From: Streptomyces zaomyceticus
Lineage (GTDB): Bacteria > Actinomycetota > Actinomycetes > Streptomycetales > Streptomycetaceae
NCBI RefSeq assembly: GCF_014656215.1
Contig: NZ_BNBZ01000029.1
Coordinates: 1 to 64,000, forward strand
DNA length: 64,000 bases
Direction: 5' to 3'
How positions within the stretch are numbered: the first letter of the stretch is position 1; each line of letters opens with the position of its first letter. Shown here piece by piece: positions 16,135 to 23,900 of the stretch. A program made the position numbers and the translations under genes. The notes beneath the pieces are model-generated. The model saw only the letters and a list, made by a program, of their open reading frames with translations. It had not been told where the DNA came from and ran no database searches.

Positions 16135-17574
16135 ATGTCCAGGGAGCAACGCGGGCCGAACGAAAAGCTCGGCACGGTTCTCGCCCTCGCGGGAATCAGC
16201 AACGCCGGGCTCGCCCGGCGCGTCAACGACCTCGGTTCACAACGGGGACTGACGCTTCGATACGACAAGACCTCGGTCGCCCGGTGGGTGTCCAAGGGCA
16301 TGGTGCCGCAGGGCGCCGCCCCGCATCTGATCGCCGCCGCGATCGGACAGAAGCTCGGCCGGCCCGTGCCCCTGCACGAGATCGGCCTCGCCGACGCCGA
16401 CCCCGCACCCGAGGTGGGCCTCGCCTTCCCCCGCGACGTGGGCGAAGCCGTGCGCTCCGCCACGGACCTGTACCGGCTGGATCTCGCCGGGCGGCGGGCC
16501 GGCGGCGGGATCTGGCAGTCGCTCGCCGGATCCTTCGCGGTGAGCGCCTACGCGACGCCCGCGTCCCGCTGGCTGATAACCCCCGCCGACCCGTCGGTGG
16601 AGCGCGAGGCCCCGCTCCCGGCGAGCGGCATCACGGCCGCCACCGTCGGCGAGCACGCGCGCGTGGGCCACAGCGACGTCGCCAAACTCCGCGAGGCCGC
16701 CGAGGACGCGCGCCGCTGGGACTCCAAGTACGGCGGCGGGGACTGGCGCTCGTCCATGGTCCCCGAGTGCTTACGCGTGGACGCGGCACCGCTGCTCCTC
16801 GCCTCGTACTCGGACGAGGTCGGCCGGGCCCTGTTCGGCGCGACGGCCGAGCTCACCCGGCTGGCCGGCTGGATGGCCTTCGACACCGGGCAGCAGGAGG
16901 CCGCCCAGCGCTACTACATCCAGGCCCTGCGTCTCGCCCGCGCCGCCGCCGACGTGCCCCTCGGCGGCTACGTCCTCGCCTCCATGTCCCTCCAGGCCAC
17001 CTACCGCGGCTTCGCCGACGAGGGCGTCGACCTCGCCCAGGCCGCGCTCGAACGGAACCGGGGGCTCGCCACCGCCCGCACCATGTCCTTCTTCCGGCTC
17101 GTCGAGGCACGCGCCCACGCGAAGGCCGGGGACGGGGTCGCCGCGGCGGCCGCGCTCAAGTCCGCCGAGGGCTGGCTGGAGCGCTCCCGGGAGGGCGACG
17201 GCGACCCGAGCTGGCTGGGCTTCTACTCGTACGACCGGTTCTGCGCCGACGCCGCGGAGTGCTACCGCGATCTGAAGGCGCCCCGCGAGGTGCGCCGCTT
17301 CACCGAGCAGGCGCTCTCCCGGCCGACCGAGGAGTTCGTCCGTTCGCACGGGCTGCGACTCGTGGTCTCCGCCGTCGCCGAGCTGGAGTCCGGCAATCTG
17401 GACGCGGCCTGCGCGGCCGGCACGCGCGCGGTGGAGGTGGCGGGACGGATCTCCTCGGCCCGGACCACGGAGTACGTACGGGACCTGCTGCACCGGCTGG
17501 AGCCGTACGGGGACGAGCCGCGCGTCATGGAACTGCGGGAGCGGGCGAGGCCCCTGCTCGTCGCCCCCGTGTGA
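16135..17574 (+). CDS. NsdA-like / sporulation-associated regulator with TTA codon
   Basis: A 479-residue protein with an atypical helix-turn-helix at the N-terminus (about 8-70, GLARRVND and SVARWVSKGM) and a long helical region with TPR-like pairs (AAQRYYIQALRLARAAADVPLGG-type repeats) up to the C-terminus. The layout matches the Streptomyces NsdA/sporulation-associated family, whose members repress or modulate development and antibiotic production. The ATG has GAGGGG 8 nt upstream. Leu213 is encoded by TTA (16771-16773), so translation should depend on the bldA tRNA. It is divergent from the lasso-cyclase-like gene. Confidence 0.72.
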   Translation: MSREQRGPNEKLGTVLALAGISNAGLARRVNDLGSQRGLTLRYDKTSVARWVSKGMVPQGAAPHLIAAAIGQKLGRPVPLHEIGLADADPAPEVGLAFPRDVGEAVRSATDLYRLDLAGRRAGGGIWQSLAGSFAVSAYATPASRWLITPADPSVEREAPLPASGITAATVGEHARVGHSDVAKLREAAEDARRWDSKYGGGDWRSSMVPECLRVDAAPLLLASYSDEVGRALFGATAELTRLAGWMAFDTGQQEAAQRYYIQALRLARAAADVPLGGYVLASMSLQATYRGFADEGVDLAQAALERNRGLATARTMSFFRLVEARAHAKAGDGVAAAAALKSAEGWLERSREGDGDPSWLGFYSYDRFCADAAECYRDLKAPREVRRFTEQALSRPTEEFVRSHGLRLVVSAVAELESGNLDAACAAGTRAVEVAGRISSARTTEYVRDLLHRLEPYGDEPRVMELRERARPLLVAPV

Positions 17575-17593
17575 CCGGGAGGCGGCTGACGGG

Positions 17594-17650
17594 GACCGGG
17601 TGACGGGGGGGGCCGGGCGGCGGGGTGACGGGGGGCCGGGTGACGGCTCC
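17594..17650. repeat. Short G-rich tandem repeat (GGGTGACGGGGGGCC-type)
   Basis: Three imperfect copies of a roughly 15-20 bp unit built around GGGTGACGGGGG sit between the NsdA-like gene and lhgO. It looks like slipped-strand repeat growth in non-coding DNA. G-runs could form a quadruplex on the plus strand. Confidence 0.6.
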
Positions 17651-17750
17651 CGGTCGCGCGGACGGCGTGACCTGCGTCTCGTGATGTCGCGCGAGGTTTC
17701 ACGGGATTGTCAGTGGGCCAGTGCACTATCGGGGGTGGGAGGTGGCGCTG

Positions 17751-18935
17751 GTGTTTGACTGTGACGTGCTGGTGATCGGCGGCGGGATCGTCGGTCTGTC
17801 GACGGCGTACGCCCTGACGCGCGCCGCTCCCGGCACCCGGGTCACGGTCCTGGAGAAGGAGCACGCCCTCGCGCGCCACCAGACCGGGCGCAACAGCGGG
17901 GTGATCCACAGCGGGATCTACTACCGGCCGGGTTCGCTCAAGGCCCGCTTCGCCGTCGAGGGCGCGGCCGAAATGGTCAAGTTCTGCGCGGAGTGGGGCA
18001 TCCCGTACGAGGTGACGGGCAAGCTCGTCGTCGCCACCGCACGCGAGGAACTGCCCCGGCTGCACGCGCTCGTGCAGCGCGGCAGGGAGAACGGCATCCC
18101 GGTGCGCGAGCTCGGCCCCGCGCAGATCAGCGAGTACGAGCCACGGGTGCGGGGCCTGGCGGCGATCCACGTCGGCACGACCGGCATCTGCGACTACGGG
18201 GCGGTGTCCGCCCGGCTCGCCGAGTCCTCCGGGGCCCGGATCCTGTACGGCGCGGAGGTCACCGTCGTCGACCGGCGGCCGTGGGGCGTCGCCGTGCGGA
18301 CGGCGGACGGCCGGGTGGTGCGGGCGCGGGTCCTGGTGAACTGCGCGGGGCTGCACTGCGACCGGATCGCGCGGCTCGCGGGCGACGACCCGGGCATGCG
18401 GATCGTCCCCTTCCGGGGCGAGTACTACGAGCTCGCCGACCCCTCGCTCGTGCGGGGCCTGGTCTACCCGGTCCCCGACCCGGCGTTCCCCTTCCTCGGG
18501 GTCCATCTGACGCGGGGCATCGACGGCGGCGTCCACATCGGGCCGAACGCCGTCCCGGCGCTCGCCCGCGAGGGATACGGCTGGTCCGTCGTCCGGCCCC
18601 GCGACCTGGCCGGCACGCTGGCCTGGCCCGGCTCCTGGGCCATCGCCCGCGAGCACTGGCGGTACGGGGCCGGCGAGCTGCGGCGGTCGCTGTCGAAGCG
18701 GGCCTTCACCGAGGCGGTGCGACGGCTCCTTCCGGTGGTGGAGGAATCGGACCTGCGGCGGGCGGCGCCGGGGGTCCGGGCGCAGGCCGTGCTGCGGGAC
18801 GGGACGCTGGTCGACGACTTCCTCATCCGCGAGGCCTCACGGACGGTCCACGTGCTGAACGCCCCCTCGCCCGCCGCGACGGCGTCGCTGCCGATCGGAC
18901 GCGAGGTGGCGGGCCGGGCCCTGGCCCTGCTGTAG
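17751..18935 (+). CDS. lhgO: L-2-hydroxyglutarate oxidase
   Basis: A 394-residue FAD-dependent oxidase that repairs L-2-hydroxyglutarate to 2-oxoglutarate. The Rossmann motif VIGGGIVGLSTAYAL begins at residue 8, and the family-typical RHQTGRNSGVIHSGIYY segment follows near residue 46, providing FAD and substrate contacts. The C-terminal HVLNAPSPAATASLPIG motif completes the FAD site. The GTG was chosen because GGGAGG lies 8 nt upstream. It stands alone upstream of trmB. Confidence 0.92.
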   Translation: MFDCDVLVIGGGIVGLSTAYALTRAAPGTRVTVLEKEHALARHQTGRNSGVIHSGIYYRPGSLKARFAVEGAAEMVKFCAEWGIPYEVTGKLVVATAREELPRLHALVQRGRENGIPVRELGPAQISEYEPRVRGLAAIHVGTTGICDYGAVSARLAESSGARILYGAEVTVVDRRPWGVAVRTADGRVVRARVLVNCAGLHCDRIARLAGDDPGMRIVPFRGEYYELADPSLVRGLVYPVPDPAFPFLGVHLTRGIDGGVHIGPNAVPALAREGYGWSVVRPRDLAGTLAWPGSWAIAREHWRYGAGELRRSLSKRAFTEAVRRLLPVVEESDLRRAAPGVRAQAVLRDGTLVDDFLIREASRTVHVLNAPSPAATASLPIGREVAGRALALL

Positions 18936-19026
18936 CCCGCGAGAGCCCTGCCCGGCCCGCGACGCCCCCGGGCCGGGTGGCGGGGACGTCCGGGGTTCGG
19001 GACCGGTGGCAGCCCGGGGGGCGCCG

Positions 19027-19042
19027 TAGAATCTGGGCATTG
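19027..19042 (+). promoter_or_regulatory. Leaderless promoter of trmB
   Basis: TAGAAT (19027-19032) ends 9 nt before the GTG start and no Shine-Dalgarno lies between, so transcription would begin at or 2-3 nt before the start codon. The -35 is weak. Confidence 0.6.
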
Positions 19043-19836
19043 TGTCTGAGCAGCCAGAGAACACCGCGCAGCCCGTCGCCGAGTCCGTACCGCCCGTCAC
19101 GCAGCGGGGCAGTCAGCGGTTCGCGCCCGGTGAGGGCCCCCTGCCCGACCCCGCCGGGTCGCACCACGAGCGACGGATCCGCAGCTTCCAGCCGCGGCGC
19201 AGCCGTGTCACCACCAGCCAGGCCGAGGCGCTGCTGAAGCGGTGGCCCGACTGGGGTCTCGACATCGACGGCAAGCGGGTCCTCGACCTGGGCGAGATGT
19301 TCGACGGGCTTCCGGTCGTCATGGAGATCGGCTTCGGCATGGGCGAGGCGACCGCGCAGATGGCGGCCGCCGACCCCGGCACCGGCATCCTCGCCGTGGA
19401 CGTGCACACCCCCGGCCAGGGCAATCTGCTCGGCCTGGCCGACCGCAACGGCCTGACCAACGTCCGGGTCGCCAACGGCGACGCGATCATCCTGCTCCGC
19501 GAGATGCTCGACAAGGACGCCCTCGACGGCTGCCGCGTCTACTTCCCGGACCCCTGGCCCAAGGCCCGCCACCACAAGCGGCGGCTCATCCAGCCCGAGT
19601 TCCTCGGCCTCCTCGCGACCCGGCTCAAGCCCGGCGGCGTGCTCCACTGCGCCACCGACTGGGAGCCGTACGCCGAGCAGATGCTGGAGGTGCTCTCCGC
19701 GCACCCGGACTTCGAGAACACGGAGGCCGACGGCGGGTTCTCGCCGCGCCCCGACTTCCGGCCGCTCACCCGCTTCGAGGGCCAGGGCCTCGACAAGGGC
19801 CACGTCGTGCACGATCTCCTCTTCCGGAGAAAGTGA
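19042..19836 (+). CDS. trmB: tRNA (guanine-N7-)-methyltransferase
   Basis: A 264-residue SAM-dependent enzyme that methylates G46 in the variable loop of tRNA. Motif I is VVMEIGFGMGEA near residue 92, and the family signature FPDPWPKARHHKRRL is at about 169-183. The N-terminal 55 residues are an actinobacterial extension. The GTG start appears to be translated from a leaderless mRNA. The next gene starts 57 bp downstream with its own promoter. Confidence 0.95.
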   Translation: MSEQPENTAQPVAESVPPVTQRGSQRFAPGEGPLPDPAGSHHERRIRSFQPRRSRVTTSQAEALLKRWPDWGLDIDGKRVLDLGEMFDGLPVVMEIGFGMGEATAQMAAADPGTGILAVDVHTPGQGNLLGLADRNGLTNVRVANGDAIILLREMLDKDALDGCRVYFPDPWPKARHHKRRLIQPEFLGLLATRLKPGGVLHCATDWEPYAEQMLEVLSAHPDFENTEADGGFSPRPDFRPLTRFEGQGLDKGHVVHDLLFRRK

Positions 19837-19854
19837 CCGGGAGGGAACAACTCC

Positions 19855-19885
19855 TTGGCCCCGTGTCGGTGGGGGTCGTTAGGGT
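19855..19885 (+). promoter_or_regulatory. Leaderless promoter of the PrsW-like gene
   Basis: TTGGCC (19855-19860), a 19-bp spacer and TAGGGT (19880-19885) are followed after 7 nt by the GTG start. No ribosome-binding site is present. Confidence 0.55.
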
Positions 19886-19892
19886 CGCTCAC

Positions 19893-21233
19893 GTGTCGAA
19901 CCCCGCCCCCGCCGAAGCACCCACCGGCGCCGGAACCGCTCCGGTCCCCCACCGGGACACCGAGGAGCCGGCCTTCCCGGCCGCCGCCGACCGGTCCCAG
20001 TGGCGCTACCGGCCCCGCCGGGCCTTCTGGCGCAGCCGGGTGGTCCGGGCCGTCGCCGTCGTCACCGTGCTCGCGATCTGCGCCCTGTTCATCCTGGGCC
20101 TGGTCCGCGAGCAGACCGGCACCGAGGGCTTCCTCGTCGGCCTGGGCCTCGCGGTGCTTCCCGTACCGCTGCTGATGGCCGCGTTCCGCTGGCTGGACCG
20201 GGTCGAGCCCGGCCCCTGGAAGAACCTGCTCTTCGCCTTCGCCTGGGGCGCCTTCGCCGCCGCGCTGGTCGCGATCCTGGCGAACTCCTTCGCGGTCCGC
20301 TGGATCGCGACGGCGACCGCGGACCCCGATTCGGCGGACACCCTCGGCGCGACGGTGATCGCCCCGGTGGTGGAGGAGAGCGCGAAGGCCGCCGCGATCC
20401 TGCTGCTCTTCCTCTTCCGCAGGAAGCACTTCGGCGGTCTGGTCGACGGGGTCGTGATCGCCGGGTTCACCGCGACCGGCTTCGCCTTCACCGAGAACAT
20501 CCTCTACCTCGGCAACGCCTTCGGCGAGGACCAGGAGTTCGGCTCCACCGGCCTCGGCTCGGTGACCGCCGCGACCTTCTTCGTCCGGGTCGTGATGTCC
20601 CCGTTCGCGCATCCGCTCTTCACCGTGCTCACCGGCATCGGCTTCGGATTCGCCGCCCTCGCGCCGCGTGGGAAGCGGCTCCGCCGGGTGCTGCTCCCGC
20701 TCGCCGGGCTGCTGCTCGCCATGGGGCTGCACGCCGCCTGGAACGGCTCCGCCACCTTCGGCGGCCCGCTGGCCTTCTACGCGGTGTACGGGGCACTCAT
20801 GGTCCCGGCCTTCGGCCTGCTGACCTGGCTCGCGGTGTGGAGCCGACAGCGCGAGCTCCGGACGATATCCGGCGAGCTCCCGGCCTACGCGGCGGCCGGC
20901 TGGCTCTCCCCCGCCGAGCCGACGGCGCTCTCCTCGATGCGCGCCCGCCAGGTGGCCCGCGCCTTCGCCGCCCGCACGTACGGGCCGGCCGCGGCGCGGG
21001 CCGTCGGCGAGTACGAGTCCTTCGCGACGACCCTGGCGTTCCTGCGGGACCGGGCCCGGCGCGGCACGGCCGGGCCCGACTTCCCCGCCCGCGAGCAGGA
21101 GCTGCTGCACCATCTGTGGCAGCGCCGGGAGGTCGCCTCCCCCGCGCTCACCTACGCGGCGCGGGCGACGGGCCGGGTGTGGGCGCCGCCGCAGTACCTG
21201 GACTACGACGGCTACAACCCGTACCGCAGGTAG
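19893..21233 (+). CDS. PrsW-family intramembrane metalloprotease
   Basis: A 446-residue membrane protein with about eight hydrophobic segments between residues 48 and 310. The PrsW family clips anti-sigma factors in the membrane; its first catalytic motif, two adjacent glutamates, is visible in PVVEESAKAAAILL, and the conserved FTENILYL and LHAAWNGSA (His) motifs follow in later helices. A soluble C-terminal tail of about 120 residues ends in a Tyr-rich stretch. The start was set at the GTG 7 nt after a -10 box. The membrane-anchored sigma factor near 7-9 kb and other anti-sigma proteins are possible clients, but no link is shown by sequence. Confidence 0.85.
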   Translation: MSNPAPAEAPTGAGTAPVPHRDTEEPAFPAAADRSQWRYRPRRAFWRSRVVRAVAVVTVLAICALFILGLVREQTGTEGFLVGLGLAVLPVPLLMAAFRWLDRVEPGPWKNLLFAFAWGAFAAALVAILANSFAVRWIATATADPDSADTLGATVIAPVVEESAKAAAILLLFLFRRKHFGGLVDGVVIAGFTATGFAFTENILYLGNAFGEDQEFGSTGLGSVTAATFFVRVVMSPFAHPLFTVLTGIGFGFAALAPRGKRLRRVLLPLAGLLLAMGLHAAWNGSATFGGPLAFYAVYGALMVPAFGLLTWLAVWSRQRELRTISGELPAYAAAGWLSPAEPTALSSMRARQVARAFAARTYGPAAARAVGEYESFATTLAFLRDRARRGTAGPDFPAREQELLHHLWQRREVASPALTYAARATGRVWAPPQYLDYDGYNPYRR

Positions 21234-21237
21234 CCGG

Positions 21238-22185
21238 TCAGACGGCCGAGGCCTCGGTCAGCAGCGTCAGCTCGGCCTCCGTGAGGGTGAGGTCGGCGGC
21301 CGCGACGAGCGCCGGGACCTGCTCGACCGTGCGCGCCGAGGCGATCGGTGCCGCGACGGTCGGGCGGGAGGCGAGCCAGGCGAGGGCGACGGTGGCGAGT
21401 TCCGCGCCGTGCGCCTCGGCGACCGTGTCGAGCGCGGAGAGCACGGCCCGGCCCCGCTCGGTGTCCAGGTGTCCGCCGGCCCCGGAGGCGCGGACGCTGT
21501 CGACGGTGGCGCCGGGGCGGTACTTGCCGGTGAGGAAGCCGGCGGCGAGGCCGTAGTACGGGACGGCGGAGAGCCCGGCCCGCTCGACGGTCTCCAGGAG
21601 GGGGCCCTCGTAGGTGTCGCGGGAGACCAGGTTGTAGTGCGGCTGGAGGGCGACGTACCGGGCCAGGCCCTCGGCCTCGGCGAAGTCGAGCGAGGCGCGC
21701 AGCCGCTCCGGGGAGATGTTGGAGGCGGCGACGGCCCGCACCTTGCCGTCCTTCACCAGCTGGTCGAGGGCGGTGACGATCTCCTCGACGGGGACCGACT
21801 CGTCGTCGAAGTGCGTGTAGTAGAGGTCGATGCGGTCGGTGCCGAGGCGCCGCAGCGACTCCTCGGCGCCCGCCTTGATGGTGGTGGCGGACAGGCCCTT
21901 GAAGTGGGGGTGGGCGCCGACCTTGGTGGCGACGAGGACGTCGTCGCGGTTGCCGCGCGAGGCGAGCCAGCGGCCGATGACGGTCTCGGACTCGCCGCCC
22001 TCGTTGCCCTCGGCCCAGGCCGAGTAGACGTCGGCGGAGTCGACGAAGTTGCCGCCGGCGGCGGTGTAGGCGTCGAGGACGGCGAAGGACTGCGCCTCGT
22101 CGGCGGTCCAGCCGAAGACGTTGCCGCCCAGGGCGAGCGGGAAGACGTGCAGATCGGAGCTGCCCAGCGGGCGGAGAGAGGTCAT
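21238..22185 (-). CDS. Aldo/keto reductase
   Basis: A 315-residue NADPH-dependent oxidoreductase with the TIM-barrel AKR fold. The catalytic tetrad is visible: Asp and Tyr in NFVDSADVYSAW, Lys in VATKVG and His in LYYTHFDD. The phosphate-binding strand near PIASARTVEQVPAL is typical. I preferred the ATG that gives MTSLRPLG; GGAAGG lies 12 nt upstream. The gene converges with the PrsW-like gene with only 4 bp between stops. Substrate is unknown. Confidence 0.9.
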   Translation of the reverse strand: MTSLRPLGSSDLHVFPLALGGNVFGWTADEAQSFAVLDAYTAAGGNFVDSADVYSAWAEGNEGGESETVIGRWLASRGNRDDVLVATKVGAHPHFKGLSATTIKAGAEESLRRLGTDRIDLYYTHFDDESVPVEEIVTALDQLVKDGKVRAVAASNISPERLRASLDFAEAEGLARYVALQPHYNLVSRDTYEGPLLETVERAGLSAVPYYGLAAGFLTGKYRPGATVDSVRASGAGGHLDTERGRAVLSALDTVAEAHGAELATVALAWLASRPTVAAPIASARTVEQVPALVAAADLTLTEAELTLLTEASAV

Positions 22186-22233
22186 GGGTCGGTCAACCTT
22201 CCGCACCGCCGGGGCTATTCCGGGAGCCGGGGG

Positions 22234-22309
22234 CCGCTCGGGGAGACCCGGCCCGCTCGGGGAGACCGGGGCCGCTCGGGGAGACCCGGCCCGCTCGGAG
22301 CAGCGGGGG
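22234..22309. repeat. 19-bp tandem repeat, four copies
   Basis: The unit CCGCTCGGGGAGACCGGGG-like begins at 22234, 22253, 22272 and 22291, the last copy truncated. It is non-coding and lies upstream of the aldo/keto reductase. Copies alternate in two bases, suggesting growth by duplication of a two-unit block. Confidence 0.85.
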
Positions 22310-22360
22310 CCGCTCAGGGAAGCCGGGGCACTGCACGAAGGCGGGGCCGGGACAGTGCAC

Positions 22361-22398
22361 GAAGGCGCCGGGCCGCTCCGAAGCGGCCCGGCGCCTTC
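22361..22398 (-). terminator. Terminator of the M23 peptidase gene
   Basis: A perfect 17-bp stem (GAAGGCGCCGGGCCGCT and its complement) closes a four-base CCGA loop 10 bp past the stop of the peptidase gene. No U-tract follows, as is usual in Streptomyces. Confidence 0.85.
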
Positions 22399-22407
22399 CG
22401 GGGTGCG

Positions 22408-23541
22408 TCAGATGCTGAGGCCCTTGGAGCGGAGCCACTGCGCCGGGTCGATGCCGTCGCCGCCGGCGGTGTGCACCTCCATGTGGAGGTGGGCGCCGGT
22501 GACGTTGCCGGTGGCCCCGACGCGGCCGATCGTCTCGCCGGTGCCCACGGTCTGGCCCGCGCCGACCGTCATCGAGGACAGGTGGCAGTACCAGACCTCG
22601 GTGCCGTCCTCCAGCTCCAGGACGATCCGGTAGCCGTACGAGCCGGACCAGCCCGCCGACTTCACGGTGGCGCCGTGGACCGCCTTGAGCGGGGTGCCGG
22701 TGGGGGCGGCGAAGTCGAGGCCGGTGTGGTAGCCGGAGGACCACATCGAACCGGACTGCATGTAGGTGGCGCTGACGCTGTACGAGGACAGGGGCATCGA
22801 GTAGCTCGCTGCCAGCTTGGCGAGGCGCTCGGCCTCGGCCTTCGCCTTGGCGGCCGCTTCCGCCTTCGCCTTGGCCTCCGCCTCGGCCTTCGCCTTGGCC
22901 TCGGCGGCCGCCTTCTCCGCCGCGTCGGCCTTCGCCTGCGCCTCCGCGGCCGCCTTCTCCGCCGCCGCCTTCTCCGCGGCGGCCTTCTCGGCGGCGTCGG
23001 CGGAGGCCTGCTGCTGCTCGGCCTGCTGGAGGATGCGGGCGCGCAGGGCCTCGCCCGCGTCGCCGGCGCCGGTCACACTCTGCGCGGCCTGGTGGGAGGC
23101 CTGCTCGGTGGTGGCGTCCTGGGTGTCGTCGAGGGTGGCGTAGGTCGCGACCGTGAGCGGGTTCGGGTTGGCACGGGCCGCGCTGACCGTCTCGGAGGAC
23201 TCCTCGGGGAGGAGCTCGCCGACACCGGGGAGGTCGTGGGGGTCCGGCAGGTGGAGGTCCGGGAGGTCGGGAAGGTCCGGGAGCGATATCGCGACCGGGG
23301 GCTTCTCCTGCGCGGTGGCGAGGCCGCCCGCGCCGACCGCCGCGATCACACCGACGCCGAGGACGGTGGAGGAACGGGCGAAGTTGGAGCGCTGCTTGAC
23401 GACGCGGTGCCGGCCGCCGGAACGGTTCTGGGCGCGGAGGGAGTCCTCGGTGGGGTTCCACTCGGTGTTCGGGGCGGAAGGAGCCGCACCACCACCGAAG
23501 GCATCGAAGGGTGCTTCGGGTGCGGGAGTGTTGGACGCCAC
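22408..23541 (-). CDS. Secreted M23 (LytM) cell-wall peptidase with coiled coil
   Basis: A 377-residue endopeptidase expected to cut peptidoglycan cross-links outside the membrane. A cytoplasmic N-terminus of about 55 residues precedes a single hydrophobic segment (about 58-77, signal anchor or signal peptide). PDL repeats (about 88-105) and an Ala/Glu/Lys coiled coil (about 166-245) follow. The LytM domain ends the protein, with His272 and Asp276 in GYHTGLDFAAP and His351-x-His353 in GAHLHMEVH as the zinc and catalytic set. The GTG has AAAGGAG 9 nt upstream. A c-di-AMP riboswitch covers the leader, so expression should fall when c-di-AMP is high. Confidence 0.93.
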   Translation of the reverse strand: MASNTPAPEAPFDAFGGGAAPSAPNTEWNPTEDSLRAQNRSGGRHRVVKQRSNFARSSTVLGVGVIAAVGAGGLATAQEKPPVAISLPDLPDLPDLHLPDPHDLPGVGELLPEESSETVSAARANPNPLTVATYATLDDTQDATTEQASHQAAQSVTGAGDAGEALRARILQQAEQQQASADAAEKAAAEKAAAEKAAAEAQAKADAAEKAAAEAKAKAEAEAKAKAEAAAKAKAEAERLAKLAASYSMPLSSYSVSATYMQSGSMWSSGYHTGLDFAAPTGTPLKAVHGATVKSAGWSGSYGYRIVLELEDGTEVWYCHLSSMTVGAGQTVGTGETIGRVGATGNVTGAHLHMEVHTAGGDGIDPAQWLRSKGLSI

Positions 23542-23566
23542 GAAGGCGCGCTCCTTTCCTTCCTTC

Positions 23567-23735
23567 TCGCCTACCGGGTTAGCTGACGGGTTCGGAGCAG
23601 GAAGGTCTCCTACGGGCACGGTCGCACAGGTGCGAAAGGCCCGATTCACCCCAAGTAGTGGTTCCCCGGTTCCTTTTCAGGATTCGGCGCGTGCGCACGG
23701 TGCCGCCTCTTGCGACGGCTGGGACGACCGCGCTG
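23567..23735 (-). ncRNA. ydaO-type cyclic-di-AMP riboswitch
   Basis: Read on the minus strand, the leader contains the conserved blocks of the ydaO/yuaA class in order: GCGCCGAATCC, GGGGAACCA, TTGGGGTGAATC, a variable hairpin, GGAGACCTTCC, then CGAACCCGTCAGCTAACCCGG and GTAGGCG near the 3' end. It lies 26 bp before the start codon of an M23 cell-wall peptidase, the usual target class in actinobacteria, where ligand binding turns expression off. Boundaries are approximate. A terminator-like or Shine-Dalgarno-masking switch is not resolved by eye. Confidence 0.92.
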
Positions 23736-23900
23736 CGTTATCGAACGTTAATAGACAGGGGCTCCCGATTCCAAGCTGTTCCTCTTGATCATTCATTGAA
23801 TTGAGAGGGAATGGTCCGAGTTGACCCCCCTTCAGTCCTGGGCGGCGAAACCCTCGCGATCTGACGTTATGTCAATTGTTATCGCAGCGACACCTCGTGA
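23736..23900. promoter_or_regulatory. Promoter region upstream of the riboswitch
   Basis: An AT-richer patch (23733-23880) contains, on the minus strand, TTGGAA near 23766-23771 and candidate -10 boxes TAACGT or GATAAC just before the riboswitch. No gene is seen. The stop of the upstream PP2C gene is at 23901, so this patch must also end that transcript. Confidence 0.4.

Noticed and set aside
23542..23649. Upstream start for the M23 peptidase
   Set aside because: The extended frame passes through the conserved 3' part of the c-di-AMP riboswitch.
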